Assembly (NCBI GenBank): GCA_964035795.1
Contig: OZ038322.1
Coordinates: 14,636,777 to 14,700,776, forward strand
DNA length: 64,000 nt
Direction of reading: 5' to 3'
Source: Pterobdella sp. o SKG-2022
Taxonomy: Eukaryota; Annelida; Clitellata; Hirudinida; Piscicolidae
This document shows positions 1 through 37,864 of this stretch, one piece after another (positions within the stretch are counted from its first letter, which is position 1; each line of letters starts with the position of its first letter). The notes below the pieces were generated by a model that searched no databases, was not told where the DNA came from, and saw only the letters and a list, made by a program, of their open reading frames with translations. A program made the position numbers and the translations under genes.

Positions 1-686
1 TAAATTATGATTTCATTAATGTGTCTTTCAACATCATAAAAGTGTATAAGGTTAAATTGGATATTGAATGCGGTTTTTCAATAAAGCTTTTAGTGTTTAT
101 GTTTCCATCAATTGTGCTTAAAAATTCATCTTTTAATACATCCCTCAACTATTAAAATATCAATATTTAAATATTTAATTCTCATTAATACAGCTTGTTA
201 CCTCAACGAGCTAAAAATAGCCTCTTTCAAAAACACAACGTTTAAACGATATCTGGCTTTTATTTTAACACCAAAAAGAAAAAATCCATGCTTTTTTGTG
301 CAGTTCGACGCAAATGAAAAGAAGTATGTTTATAGCGTAGCAATAAAAGGCTAGCCCGGAATCCCGTGGTTTGGCAGCTCTAAGAATTGTTAATAAAATC
401 AAAATTAGCCTCGATTTTTTGTTGGGTGTATTAAGCAAGCAGCAATATAGGCTGTTTTGAGTGGTGTTTTCCAGTAAATTAACTTGTAGATGAGTTTTTT
501 TAAAAAGTTTTTCACACACGTATATACGTCCTAACGATGCCACCCCTATATAAACGACAGAGTTACTTTTTGATGTATATTTTTATTCAAAATTCAAAAT
601 ATTATTTGATATTTAGTTTCAAAAATTCATTAAATGAATAAACACATTTTTTATAGTTGTAGACTCATTAAAGATTTGAATTTGTG
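1..686. other. Upstream flank of the three-Ig gene
   Basis: AT-rich sequence 5' of the signal-peptide exon. I see no coding exon; the short open frames here have no recognisable composition. It should hold the promoter and 5' UTR of the gene starting at 687, but I cannot point to a TATA box or start site with confidence. A short purine/pyrimidine-mixed, slightly GC-richer patch (about 340-380) has no identity I recognise. Confidence 0.4.
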
Positions 687-24249
<23,563 letters not shown>

Positions 24250-24337
24250 AATAGTCAGGCTGTTGCACACACCTTTGCAATTTTAGAGTTTAGCATCAAG
24301 GGTTTACGTCATTCATTGTGAAATCATCCGTTCTGTG

Positions 24338-24343
24338 AATAAA
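24338..24343 (+). terminator. Polyadenylation signal AATAAA
   Basis: First AATAAA after the stop codon of the three-Ig gene, about 90 nt downstream. In AT-rich DNA this hexamer is common, so the call rests on position. Confidence 0.4.
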
Positions 24344-24949
24344 TTTGGTTATTTTTCAATAAGTTTTATCTAATTATAGTTATTTATTTCTTACACTGAC
24401 AAACTAATATCTAACTTAAAAGAAGTTGTATATTTTCCATTCTTTTAACTCATTCGCGGTATGTTACAATATTCATTAGTTTCATGCAAACGTTTGGCCA
24501 TTGGATTAAAATATTTTGGTTGAATGTAAATTATACATTTATTTTCAAAAAAGTTTTCTTTAGGAGTGTTTTAAATTTGAGAAACAAGGTTGACGTGCAA
24601 ATTGAAGGTAATGTTGCCAGCCTCAAGTTTAAGCCCCTCTAAACAAGGATAAACAAATTAGGTAATTGAAAACACAGATGTATGTTATAAAGGCACTAAA
24701 TATAACCAGCATCTTAGTTGAGGATTATAATACCTAGTGAAAATCAAAAAATCAAAATTTTTTACTTTAAATTATGAAGTGAAATTCCTAAACGTTTTTA
24801 ACTTCATGAAGACAACTGGTAAAGGTGAAATGAAATTTAATTTTTTAAAGTCGTCATAACAGATTGAAATATTTGCTGCAATTTTTATTGTTCAAAACAA
24901 TAAACTAGGTTTTTAAGACAATACATTAAAGAAGAGAACTAATTTTTGG

Positions 24950-25010
24950 CCCTGCACGGGATCTAGTGAATTGGTCTGACGTTCTACCATATGAGATGTA
25001 CAGGAATACG
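24950..25010 (-). repeat. Degenerate tRNA-like SINE remnant
   Basis: On the minus strand CTCATATGGTAGAACGTCAG resembles a tRNA A box through anticodon arm (compare TAGCTCAxxTGGTAGAGC). The B box is only approximated (CACTAGATCCCGTGC). It is too degraded to be a tRNA gene. Confidence 0.35.
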
Positions 25011-25635
25011 CAAAAAGTCTGATAAAGATTTTTCAGCAATTAATATAATTAACAGTTTTTGTTACATATTTGACTCCCAGTTTTTTGTTTGCAACTTCAA
25101 ATGTAAATTGAAAACGTATTGAAAAGTATAAGACGCTGGACCCAAATACCAAGACTTAGAATTGCTCCTCTAGAAAAGCTTGAGTTTTGGATGATGTTTC
25201 AGTAGTTGTGTTTTTCGAGTGTTTTTTTTTAAAGATTTTATGGCAGATGAATCTTATATAAGCTTCAATAAGCATGAATAAGCATTACAAGTTTATGATT
25301 TCATAACAAAAACTCAAATATTTTATGTTCAAGTTGTTAAAAAACAGATTTAGTTTGTGTAGAAAAATCTTTTTAAATTAAAAAAAAATATTTCAAAAAT
25401 ATATTATGTTAATAATTAAGCGCTTTCAAGCATTGTTGCTATTATTTAAATAAAATTTGCATCGTTAGCTTACATAAAATTTATATAGAATTACTTATCG
25501 GTTTTTAATTTTTAGAGATGTTTGAATAAATATTTTATTCTTTCTGTTCAAGATTGAACTTAATAATTTGTTGAGAACATGCTTAAATTATATATTTTAG
25601 ATATTTCTTGAAAGTTCAAAAATTATACTAAGAAC

Positions 25636-25675
25636 ATGAAAATCTTTGTTTTTATATTGCTTATTTTTGTTGAAG
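25636..25675 (+). CDS. Signal-peptide exon of the Ig/FN3 gene
   Basis: A short frame, MKIFVFILLIFVE, ends in phase 1 at GAAG|gtaaac and joins the Ig1 exon at 26706 (acceptor CAAAAG), giving Ala at the junction. The frame otherwise stops within a few codons, so it is only meaningful as a spliced exon. The ATG follows an AG by three bases (ACTAAG-AAC-ATG). Confidence 0.65.
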
Positions 25676-28600
25676 GTAAACATTTATAATTTGCTTAAAT
25701 GTCGATTCAACATTTATACAATAAAAGTATGTATTTGAAAGCGGCAGACAAACGTCGGTGCGACCTAAACTTTGAGAAATATTGCACTCACATTATTGTT
25801 CTCATGTTTTTTAGAAACTTTATAATTCAAATTGTATAAAATTTTTGTATTAGAATAGCTTTTTCATTAAAGCGTCTAATATCTAATTAAAACAAAAAAA
25901 TAATTTAGAATTTAATATTAATTATCTCAAAATTTAAAGGTAAAAAAGATATAAAATTTAAATAGGGGAAATTAAACAATATTTTATTAAAAAAATTCAT
26001 AAGTTCTAAAATTTAGTTCAATTAAACAACATCCATCAAGAGGTGACAACTGTAATTAGGCTCAAATGAATCAGCAAGGAATGTCAATCACATAATATAA
26101 AAAAAAATTTTGAAATGGCAAAATATTATTACAAAAATGTATGAAGATTTAAAATGTATTATTCAAATTGAAAAATGAATAAATTGGATATAATTTTAAT
26201 TGAGAATGAAAATTTGAGCTATATTATTTTTAAAAAAATGTTTTGAATTTTTTTTAGGTTATAGATACAAAAATATTTCATGTTTTGTGGTGAATTATTT
26301 GAAAAATCATTTTTATCAAATCTTTCTAAAGAATTTTAAGAATATCTAATGTTAATGATAAAAATCAAACTTTAAAAATTCTATTATAGCACAAAGTCAT
26401 ATTGACCCTCATATAATTTTTCTGAAAAGCAGGTCAATTAAGCAAAGGAAATGGTGCATAATGTTACCAGATAATCACCTTGTTTTCTACTTCAAATGTC
26501 TCTTCTTTTTGTCAATCATTTGATGCATATAATATTTAACAGCTTTAAGAAATATAATATTCAAATTGAAATAGTTACTTTAATTTTCAAAAAATTTTCT
26601 CACATTTCCCACTCATACACTGTTACCTAAAGTTCTTTTTTCATTTTTGTTTTAATAATCAAATATTTTTCAAATAATTCCTTAATTGGAAAATGTTTTC
26701 AAAAGCTCACAGCATTTTGAGGTTGAAACCAGATGTAAAAGAAGTTACTAAAGCTCCCAATACCTCAGTTTTATTTGCTTGTATTCTGGAAGATGAGGAG
26801 GAAGAAGAAGAAGATGATGATGATGAAGATATGTCATACAAGGAAAGTTTTTTGATGTGGTTGGATGCCAATGGAAAGGAAATTACAGAGTCTTCAGGAA
26901 GGTTAAGTGTGGATTTAAGATATATTGAATGATCTTTCTAAAATAAAATCAAGTTATGCAAAAACTCAAATAATGCTTAATGCTTAAACATAATTTGGCA
27001 TAAATGAAAAAATTTTTCAAAATCTAAGTACAATGTCTATAAAGTTACATCGGAAGTTCATGGTTTTTTTATCAGTTCATACTTGGTGTTGATATCAAAG
27101 TTATACATTCATAAAATCTAACAAAATTCCACAATCCAAAATTTTATATTATCTAAACTCAAACACAAAACTCTGAATTCTTTTCCATCAAACTCTGAAC
27201 ATATTAAAAACCCAACACTCCAAAACATGACAGATTATTCATAGAGGACCAAGAGAGTTATCTCAAGAAGTTATACATCCAGTCAATTGGGGAGAAGGAC
27301 ACTGGGTTTTACACTTGCAAGCACAAGACACAGCCCCTTCTTCACCCATCCATCTCCATCAAACTGTCCCTGTTCAGTTGGTGATCCTTTTAATTATCGC
27401 TATACAAACCGACCTTATTATTTTTTTTTCATAACTTTTGGTATTAATGTTTATTTATTATTTTTTGCTATTTTTATTAAATTATCTGGATTTGACTTTT
27501 TCAACTATAGGCTACAGATCATTTTTATTGTGCCTTGTCTTAATTATACAATCATATTTTGAAAACGCATTGAAATAACTAATACTATCACAAAAACTAT
27601 CGATAATGGTCAATTCACGTTATATTTCAAATTGAATTCTATCATTATTAGGTGATGATGTCTAGTTTCGAAATGACAAAATCCTTCAAAAGTTTATCAC
27701 AGCAATCACCGTTGTTAAGCAATTTAAAACTTATGCTTCCTTATATATACTTGCAGAAACCAGTTAAAACATTCGATCTGAATTACTATTGTAACCATCG
27801 ACACCATTGTTAATAATATTACCATTAATAATAAATACACTTGAAAAAGATATTATAAATTGCGAAAAGTGGGCTACTAAAACATGGTTTTCGTAAAAAA
27901 TATAAATAACTTCTCATCATTATTTTTTTTTGCTTATTATCACTATTATTGTTATTTTTTATGATTAAATAATCATCTACGTCATCAACACCATAGGGGA
28001 GATATCCTTTGAAGGGCCTCGAGTGCAGTCCTTCAACCCAGGCACAGATGCTTTGGTCAGGTGTGTCGTCATGGGAACTCCGACTCCTACTGTTTCTTGG
28101 ACCTTTAATAACAAGAAGATTGTGACAGGTGGGGTGAGTGGATGTTGTATAGTAGAGGTGGTGGTAGTAGTAGTAGCAGAAAAAATCATTTAATTTGTGT
28201 AAAGAATGAACCAATCAACCTTCCATTCAAATTCTGCCAATCTAGTAGTGCTTCGGTTGTTTTCTTTGAAGCTATATTTCCATTCACAATCATAATAACA
28301 ATATCATTATTAGAATCATAAATAAACCCCAACAAAAGGGGACAAGTATGAGATCAGGGATGAGGGCTTGTTGGTGAGGGGGGTGAGAAGGGAAGACAAA
28401 GGAGTCTATAATTGCAGGGCAGAAGTAATAGCTGATGCCAGATTTGATAAGATGAAAATCACTGTTCTCGTCAACTGTGAGTTTTTCATTGTTTATGCCG
28501 GGTATTATACTACAATATAGTAGAGTAGATTTAAAAAATATATTTGAAATGGAGTAAATCTGGCTGTTCTCAATATAAGTGGCATTAGAAACAGATCATG

Positions 28601-29489
28601 GGAACATAATACTATTGCAATGGTGAGTGTGGTTCAGTGGCATAAGACACTTCACAGTTTTATGAGTTATTACTTCTTATGGGTTCAGACTGCTGTGATT
28701 AAGGTTGTTGCTAGAGCAATCCATTGAGATCTCATTCATGATAACATTTTAATGATGTCCTCAGAGTGATTTAAATAATGAAAATCATAATAATGAGAGA
28801 ATAGATTAATAATAAAATTAGGATTAAGTTCTTTTAGTAAATAAAATTTTGAAAATTGCTACAAGAAATAATGAAATTGTAATTGTGGGAAGTATTTGTT
28901 GAGTTTAATAAATAAGTGTTTTAAAAAACCTAAAAATTGAAAAATTTCACGAATTAACAAAGTTCATTGAAGATCTCAGATTTAGTTTCAAAATTAAAGT
29001 TTCAAGTTAAGGAAGTTTGAATTATTTTTTTGTTTTAAATTCACTTCGTTGACAAAAAAAGTTTATATATTGCATCTGCTTGGGTGAATGATTAATTGAT
29101 GGATGTATGAGTTGATTTAATGATTTGCAGACAAACCGGAATGGATGAATGACTCACAAAAAACAACAATATTCTCAAAAAGAAAAAATGTCAATATTAC
29201 ATGCTCAGCCAAGTCCGAACCCACTCCTGCTTTCAATTGGTTCATGCGTTTAAACCCTTCAGCCAATAACAGCGCTCCTAAGTGGGATGAGATTTCTGAT
29301 GGTGATAGTTTTAGGATATTTCAAAAATCCAATTTTACATCTGTCTTACAGGTTTGTCAACTTTTTATTAAATTAATCTTACCTGTAATTTCGACTTAAT
29401 CTATCACTTATAAAAGATAGAATCACTTCTATTGTAGCTTTTACTTGTGTATTTATTATTATTACAACTAGTATCATGGGAATTAGTAA

Positions 29490-29528
<39 letters not shown>

Positions 29529-31847
29529 GATGGTGGTATTACTTTATAATATTTTGATAATCTTTCATATGTATCCATCCACCCATTTATATATTCATTA
29601 ATCACACAGCTATCTGTTTTCAATCTACTTATCCACCTCCCACAGACTTCCTTACATCACACCATTTCTACTTTTTCCTGTCACGTGAGCAATCCTTATG
29701 GTAACATCAGTGCTTCATATACTGTCTTCCTCTTCCGTTAGTTATTGTTATTTTTTAATGCATAATCGATAGAAAGAAATAAGCATAAAATTAAATCAAT
29801 CAAACAAATCCTTTTTATAGCCTGTTTTCCTTTACCAAGGGTTGGGCCCAACTATGAGAAATATAATAAAATATACAAATACCTCTATCAGTAATAATAA
29901 AAAACACTAATAATATTAATAATAATCTCAAACAACAGAAAACCTCACTCTGAGTGTATTGAGGGTGACAGAGAGGACAATTGAGTTGTCATGGCAACCA
30001 TCACCATCTGTTTCCGCCTATACCCTGTCTTACAGAAAGGTGGGGGTCTTTTGGTTCGAATTTAACTACCATATGGCCATTCAATATTTTGATACACAAG
30101 GAGTAGCACTGTGAAATATACCATTTGGGCGACTGATGGTCGATTTACGTACATAGATTGGTTTCAATGTAATTTCCATTTTATGATGACATCTGGTTAA
30201 AAACTAGAAAATTTATAAAACATGTATACTAAACTTTATATTGGTGTTTTTTTATTCATATACTTTTAGTTCCAAATGTTAGATTAATAATCCACTCACC
30301 TCCACAGGTCATAAAAAACAACAGTTCATGGCTACCTGCTTCTGATTGGTCGACTATTTCATTTAAAAACAAATCACAGCTCCTAAATAATCTTTTCTCA
30401 ACCAATCAAAAAAAAGATGAAGATAAAATTGCTACTAACACATCTACTGATGGAGTTTTGGAAAATAATGACACCGAACTTTCCGAGTCTGACGTCACAC
30501 TGAGTTATTTTTATAACATGACAGACCTAGATCCATTTGCATCATACGAGGTATTCGTGCTGGAGACTGACCTAGTTAACAGTGGTCAGCCTGCCCAGTC
30601 CATCTACGTCACTACCCTTGGAGGGGGCTACTATGGTGAGAAGGCTGTTTATATATTGGTTTTTATCTTTTTCACATTTTTATTTTTATATATAAAATTT
30701 TTATTCAAATTATTTATACAATAGTTTTATTAACTTTTTTTTATTGATGTTATTCACTGCCCAAGTAGGCCAAGTGCTTCCAGACACCATAGTAAGGTCA
30801 CTTGGAGGTCACAAGAAAGCTCTAGCCATCAGCATCACCATCATTCTCATCATCTTTGTCGTCGTCATCATCATCATTATCTTATTTTTCACTGCGTGCT
30901 TTTCTAGGAAGAACAAAAAGAAAGTTGATGAAAAGTGTGTAAAAGTGCATCTAGATGGAGAGAACGGATGTATGACGTCAAATGGAAATAATGATAATTT
31001 AAAAGTGAACAACAACATGAACGGTGAATCATGTTTGAAAGAGGACTTGAAGAATGACGCTTCGATCATCTCCAACAAACAAACGGATGAAGACAAGCCT
31101 GAAGAACTGAACACGAGCATCGACGACAACGGCATACAAACCCCCGACAAAATATCTTCAGTAGAAAGTCAACTGGATAAAGTGCCACTGATCCAACCAT
31201 CACCACGTCTACCTTCACCACACCACCCCCTATCTTCGCCTCGCTTACCCTCTCCTCTCTTCCCACCTCCCCCTCACAATGAAAATGATAACATCTGCAA
31301 ACCTCACCACAAAGAAACCGATTCGTTATCGAATCTACTTTCATCCTCGTGCTATGTTCCAAGAGAAGACGACTCACAGTTAGTTCATATATTCTTAATT
31401 CACTTGTAATATCATTAAAAACCCTATAAATACCTATCTCGAACTAATTACTGCTGGTATACATAACATCCTCATCACTATAACAACCAGGTTGATAGCA
31501 GCTAAGAACAGGAGCAGTATAATGGCGATGGGAGATGAGAGGTGGAGGAAGGTGGTCAATGAGTTGCATGAACAGTTGGGGTGGGTGTGGTAATGGTGTT
31601 TGGGGTTGGTGGTGGTGTCCGAGGGTTGATAGGACAGTCGTTGTTAGAAACTATTTAAGATTGATTGAATTGCTCAAATGTTTAGCTATAGTTACTTATT
31701 GATTGTAATTTTTTCATTTTATGGCTTCAATTTTACAGAGTAGTGAGAAAAAGCGATGAAAAGATAGAGGATGAGGAGGAAGAGGGGAAAGGAAATGATT
31801 ATGGCATTTTCGACTGCCCTCCATCTCCCAAATGGAAGCACACGTGA
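25636..31847 (+). CDS. Transmembrane Ig/FN3 cell-adhesion protein, 12 exons
   Basis: Model: join 25636-25675, 26706-26901, 27234-27376, 27997-28128, 28339-28476, 29131-29351, 29646-29736, 29939-30039, 30308-30635, 30769-31378, 31491-31580, 31739-31847; 2199 nt, 732 aa, every phase agrees. Residues 1-13 are a signal peptide (MKIFVFILLIFVE). Ig1 has Cys39, Trp65 and Cys107 (FYTC); Ig2 has Cys149, Trp161 and Cys196 (VYNC); Ig3 has Cys241, Trp253 and Cys302. An FN3-like module (about 322-463) ends in DPFASYEVFVLETD, with a long Asn/acidic insert in its middle. A membrane segment of Ile/Val residues (about 481-506) is followed by basic stop-transfer residues and a cytoplasmic tail with Pro/Ser-rich and acidic stretches. 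Each Ig domain is split by an intron, as in the NCAM/Fasciclin-2 class. The architecture (3 Ig plus 1 FN3) is shorter than the usual 5 plus 2. Likely a homophilic adhesion or guidance receptor. The exact ends of exon 3 and exon 11 each have a nearby alternative GT. Confidence 0.8.
28621..28700 (+). repeat. tRNA-like SINE head in an Ig/FN3-gene intron
   Basis: GTGGTTCAGTGGCATAAGACA (A-box-like) and GGGTTCAGACTGC (B-box-like) are spaced as in a tRNA promoter. No closing acceptor stem is seen. Confidence 0.4.
29490..29528 (+). repeat. (AGT)n microsatellite
   Basis: About 13 copies of AGT/TAG in the intron after the first Ig3 exon. Confidence 0.9.
29806..29847 (+). repeat. 42-bp dispersed motif, copy 1
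   Basis: Contains TTTCCTTTACCAAGGGTTGG preceded by AAATCCTTTTTATAGCC. A near-identical copy occurs at 32675-32717. The core is GC-richer than its surroundings. Confidence 0.6.
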
Positions 31848-32447
31848 TTCCACTATTTATAATCTTTCTATTTTCTGTTGTATTTTCTACTTTGGGTACT
31901 TAGTTAGACTACTGTTGCGTAATTACATGAATTGGAAGTGATTTAATGAGCATAATTCTTCGCTTTATAATGATATTTTAAGCCCCATTTATCACTAGTC
32001 ATTCACAAGCCCATCTGCAGCCTTCAAGCTTCTTGCCCATTTATCCAGCTGGTCTCGATCTCACCAGATCTAAGATATATCTTCAATAATTTTTTTAGAG
32101 TTATTATATATATTTTTGCTCTGTTTTATTGCTATATCTTTTTAACGCTTCTGGTACTTGTAATTTTTATTATAAAAGCTCCATATAAATTGAAGTAATA
32201 TTATCAATTAAAAATCTTTGTTTGTTTTTTATAATCTCCCAAAGCTTCCATCAAGTCTAGTTTAAATGATTTTCATGTATTTATTTTGTATGCATCATGG
32301 CATTTCGATGTTGCTTGTGCTATTTTATGCATAAACTTCATACAGCATGCAATCATGTTTATTTAGTGTGCATGTATTAAATATGTAATATTTTATATTG
32401 CTCTTCATAATTATTTTATTAAACAACTCATTTAGAGATAAGTTATT

Positions 32448-32453
32448 AATAAA
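32448..32453 (+). terminator. Candidate polyadenylation signal AATAAA
   Basis: Lies about 600 nt after the stop codon of the Ig/FN3 gene. Position only; several AT-rich near-matches surround it. Confidence 0.3.
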
Positions 32454-32674
32454 TTGAATAAGTATTTTGAATCTTTGGATGGTATTTTGTAATCTTTTTC
32501 TTGTTGCATATAGTTTTTATCAAGTATATTTGGTTCAGCAATAGAATTAAATTCGCTAATATTCAGTGTCTTTGGTCACATGACTGATTAATCATCACTC
32601 ATATCTTGCCTCATTTAAGCAATCTTTTACATAGATTATTCATATATATATATATATATATATTAATCATCAAT

Positions 32675-32717
32675 TAAATCCTTTTTGTAGCTCGTTCTCC
32701 TTTACCAAGGGTTGGGC
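32675..32717 (+). repeat. 42-bp dispersed motif, copy 2
   Basis: Shares AAATCCTTTTT(G/A)TAG and CTCCTTTACCAAGGGTTGGG with the copy at 29806-29847. Confidence 0.6.
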
Positions 32718-34481
32718 TTTTTCATATAATTTATATTAACTTGTTTATTTACTTTTTTATATTTTCATTGTGTTTACTGTTATATTCATTTTTATATTAG
32801 GATTTTTATTATTATGTTTTGTGAAGGAGTCATATATTAAAAATGATGTTCACACACTTCACTTGTACCATGGTGCTCTGTTCATGGTGTGGCGGGTGTT
32901 CGTTATCATTTTAATTTATTTGGCTCATAATGAGTATTCTTTCATTTACATTAAAGTGTATTAGTTTTTATTTATTATTATTAAAATTCAATTTTACTTA
33001 TTTTTCATTATTTTTTTTCAATTTACATTTATCACCGTTTGATTTACTCCTATGAGGATATTGTTGTATGAATCATTATCACAATCTGTTCACATCTTAC
33101 CTGAATGCAAACTCACTCACAATTATTTCGATATCGTTTCATTTGTTTTATCGTCATTTTGAGTTATAATGGTGTATTCTAAATTATGTCTTAATAATAT
33201 TCACCGATATTATGCAGTTTCATATAAGTGATATTGTCAGTATCCAACTCTTATGAAACAAACATTTTTTATTGATGAGAAACAAAGTTTTTTATGCTTA
33301 TTTTGTATCATTGTTAAATTAAGAAATAAACAGAAGAAAATTAAGTATGAGTTACTTTTTAGTAATAAACTATAACTATCAAAGTCTATATTATTCCAAT
33401 TAGTCAACATAAAAAATTTACAGTCTTCTCAAATTGAAGTCACCATCATCTGATGTTAATTAGAAACTAATTGTAAATCACCTTATACATATTAACTTTA
33501 AAATGATGGAATTGTTGAAGAGAAATGATTATTTCGCTACTAACTTCAGAGCTTGTCTTCTAGATAGCATATTAAATATTCCAAGTTGAAGGATAAATTT
33601 ATTTCAAAAAACTTATTTTCAATGAATATTTCATGCATATGTTTCTAAAAATTATATAATTGTTTTATCAGTTGAAAAATAAATTTATAATATACAACTA
33701 CTATCTTTGTTATCATAGTAATATATTTTGAAATTCTATTTTTTAATATTATTCATTTCTGTTTAAGATCTAGCATATTATGTTATTTTAAGATTAATAA
33801 TGTAAAGATATGTTGTTACTACCATGATAAACTGATATTATGATTTGTTATAAAAATTCTACCCTACATAATTTTTTATAACTTCTACCACACATTTAAA
33901 CTTGATAAAATTTTTTCTTTTTATAATGTCGTCATACATAATATGATTACTGATACTAGCATATGAAGCGTTAACGTGTGTTGTTTATAGCTAAAAGGCT
34001 ATCTCAAGCTTGTTTTAATTGTTGTGGCGCTTAACGTGAAATGTCTTGAGTCTTTGGTTTTTAGTTTCATTTTTTATCCTATGTTTTTAAATTCATTATT
34101 GAGTTATATTTTTGTATCAGCTGTGTTTATTCGTCAATCATGTTCCATTCAATAAAAATTAAGAAATGTCTTCAAATTGCACCACCACAATAAAGCTTGA
34201 TAAAAACGGCCTTTTATATAGCATGAAATAGAGCCTAAGAAACTCAACACTGAATATGCCAACGTTTGCATTGATTATAACTTTTGATAAAAATTAAGTT
34301 ATTGTCAGTTTGTATTAAGTGCATTGTAAAGAAAATTGAGGTGCTTCAAAGAGTAGATAGATAGAAGCCAAACAATTTCATCAATGATAAACAATATGCA
34401 TTGTTTTTACTTATCATATATCATTATCCTATTGCACTCGATATTAAAAAACGACGATATTCATAATGAGTATCATTGAAA

Positions 34482-34487
34482 TTTATT
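34482..34487 (-). terminator. Candidate polyadenylation signal of ROPN1L
   Basis: AATAAA on the minus strand, about 310 nt past the ROPN1L stop codon. Confidence 0.35.
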
Positions 34488-34798
34488 TCTTTGATATGTT
34501 GTTTTTATCTGTATCAATATCATTTGATAAAGTGCGCATTATCTATATCGCATAGCACCATTGGTTTGCCCACTCCACCACCTCTCCTTCTTTTAAATTA
34601 TACTTTCCATCAAGCCATGATGAAACACATCGATACTACACCACTAACTTCCCCACACCACAACATACACTCATTATATTTCAAGCAGCATTGAAGCCCT
34701 CACCACTATTTTTTAACCTCCCACCACCTTCACATTTGTATCAATTACCAATAATATACCCCTCAACCCTATATTATATAAACTCCCACACCACCACT

Positions 34799-37864
<3,066 letters not shown>

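Larger units (their letters stand above)
24250..25635. other. Spacer between the two Ig-superfamily genes
   Basis: This stretch carries the 3' UTR of the upstream gene (AATAAA at 24338-24343) and the promoter region of the downstream gene. A degenerate tRNA-like stretch on the minus strand at about 24950-25010 (CATATGGTAGAACGTCAGACC) looks like a SINE remnant. No other coding exon is seen. Confidence 0.5.
31848..34798. other. 3' UTR and spacer between the Ig/FN3 gene and ROPN1L
   Basis: The genes on either side converge here. AATAAA for the plus-strand gene lies at 32448-32453, and a minus-strand AATAAA (plus TTTATT) for ROPN1L lies at 34482-34487. A (TA)n run is at 32642-32663 and the second copy of the CTTTACCAAGGGTTGGGC motif at 32675-32717. 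No coding exon is evident. Confidence 0.5.

Noticed and set aside
31066..31377. Open frames antisense to the cytoplasmic tail exon of the Ig/FN3 gene
   Set aside because: Shadow frames of a real exon whose phase and family features are on the plus strand.
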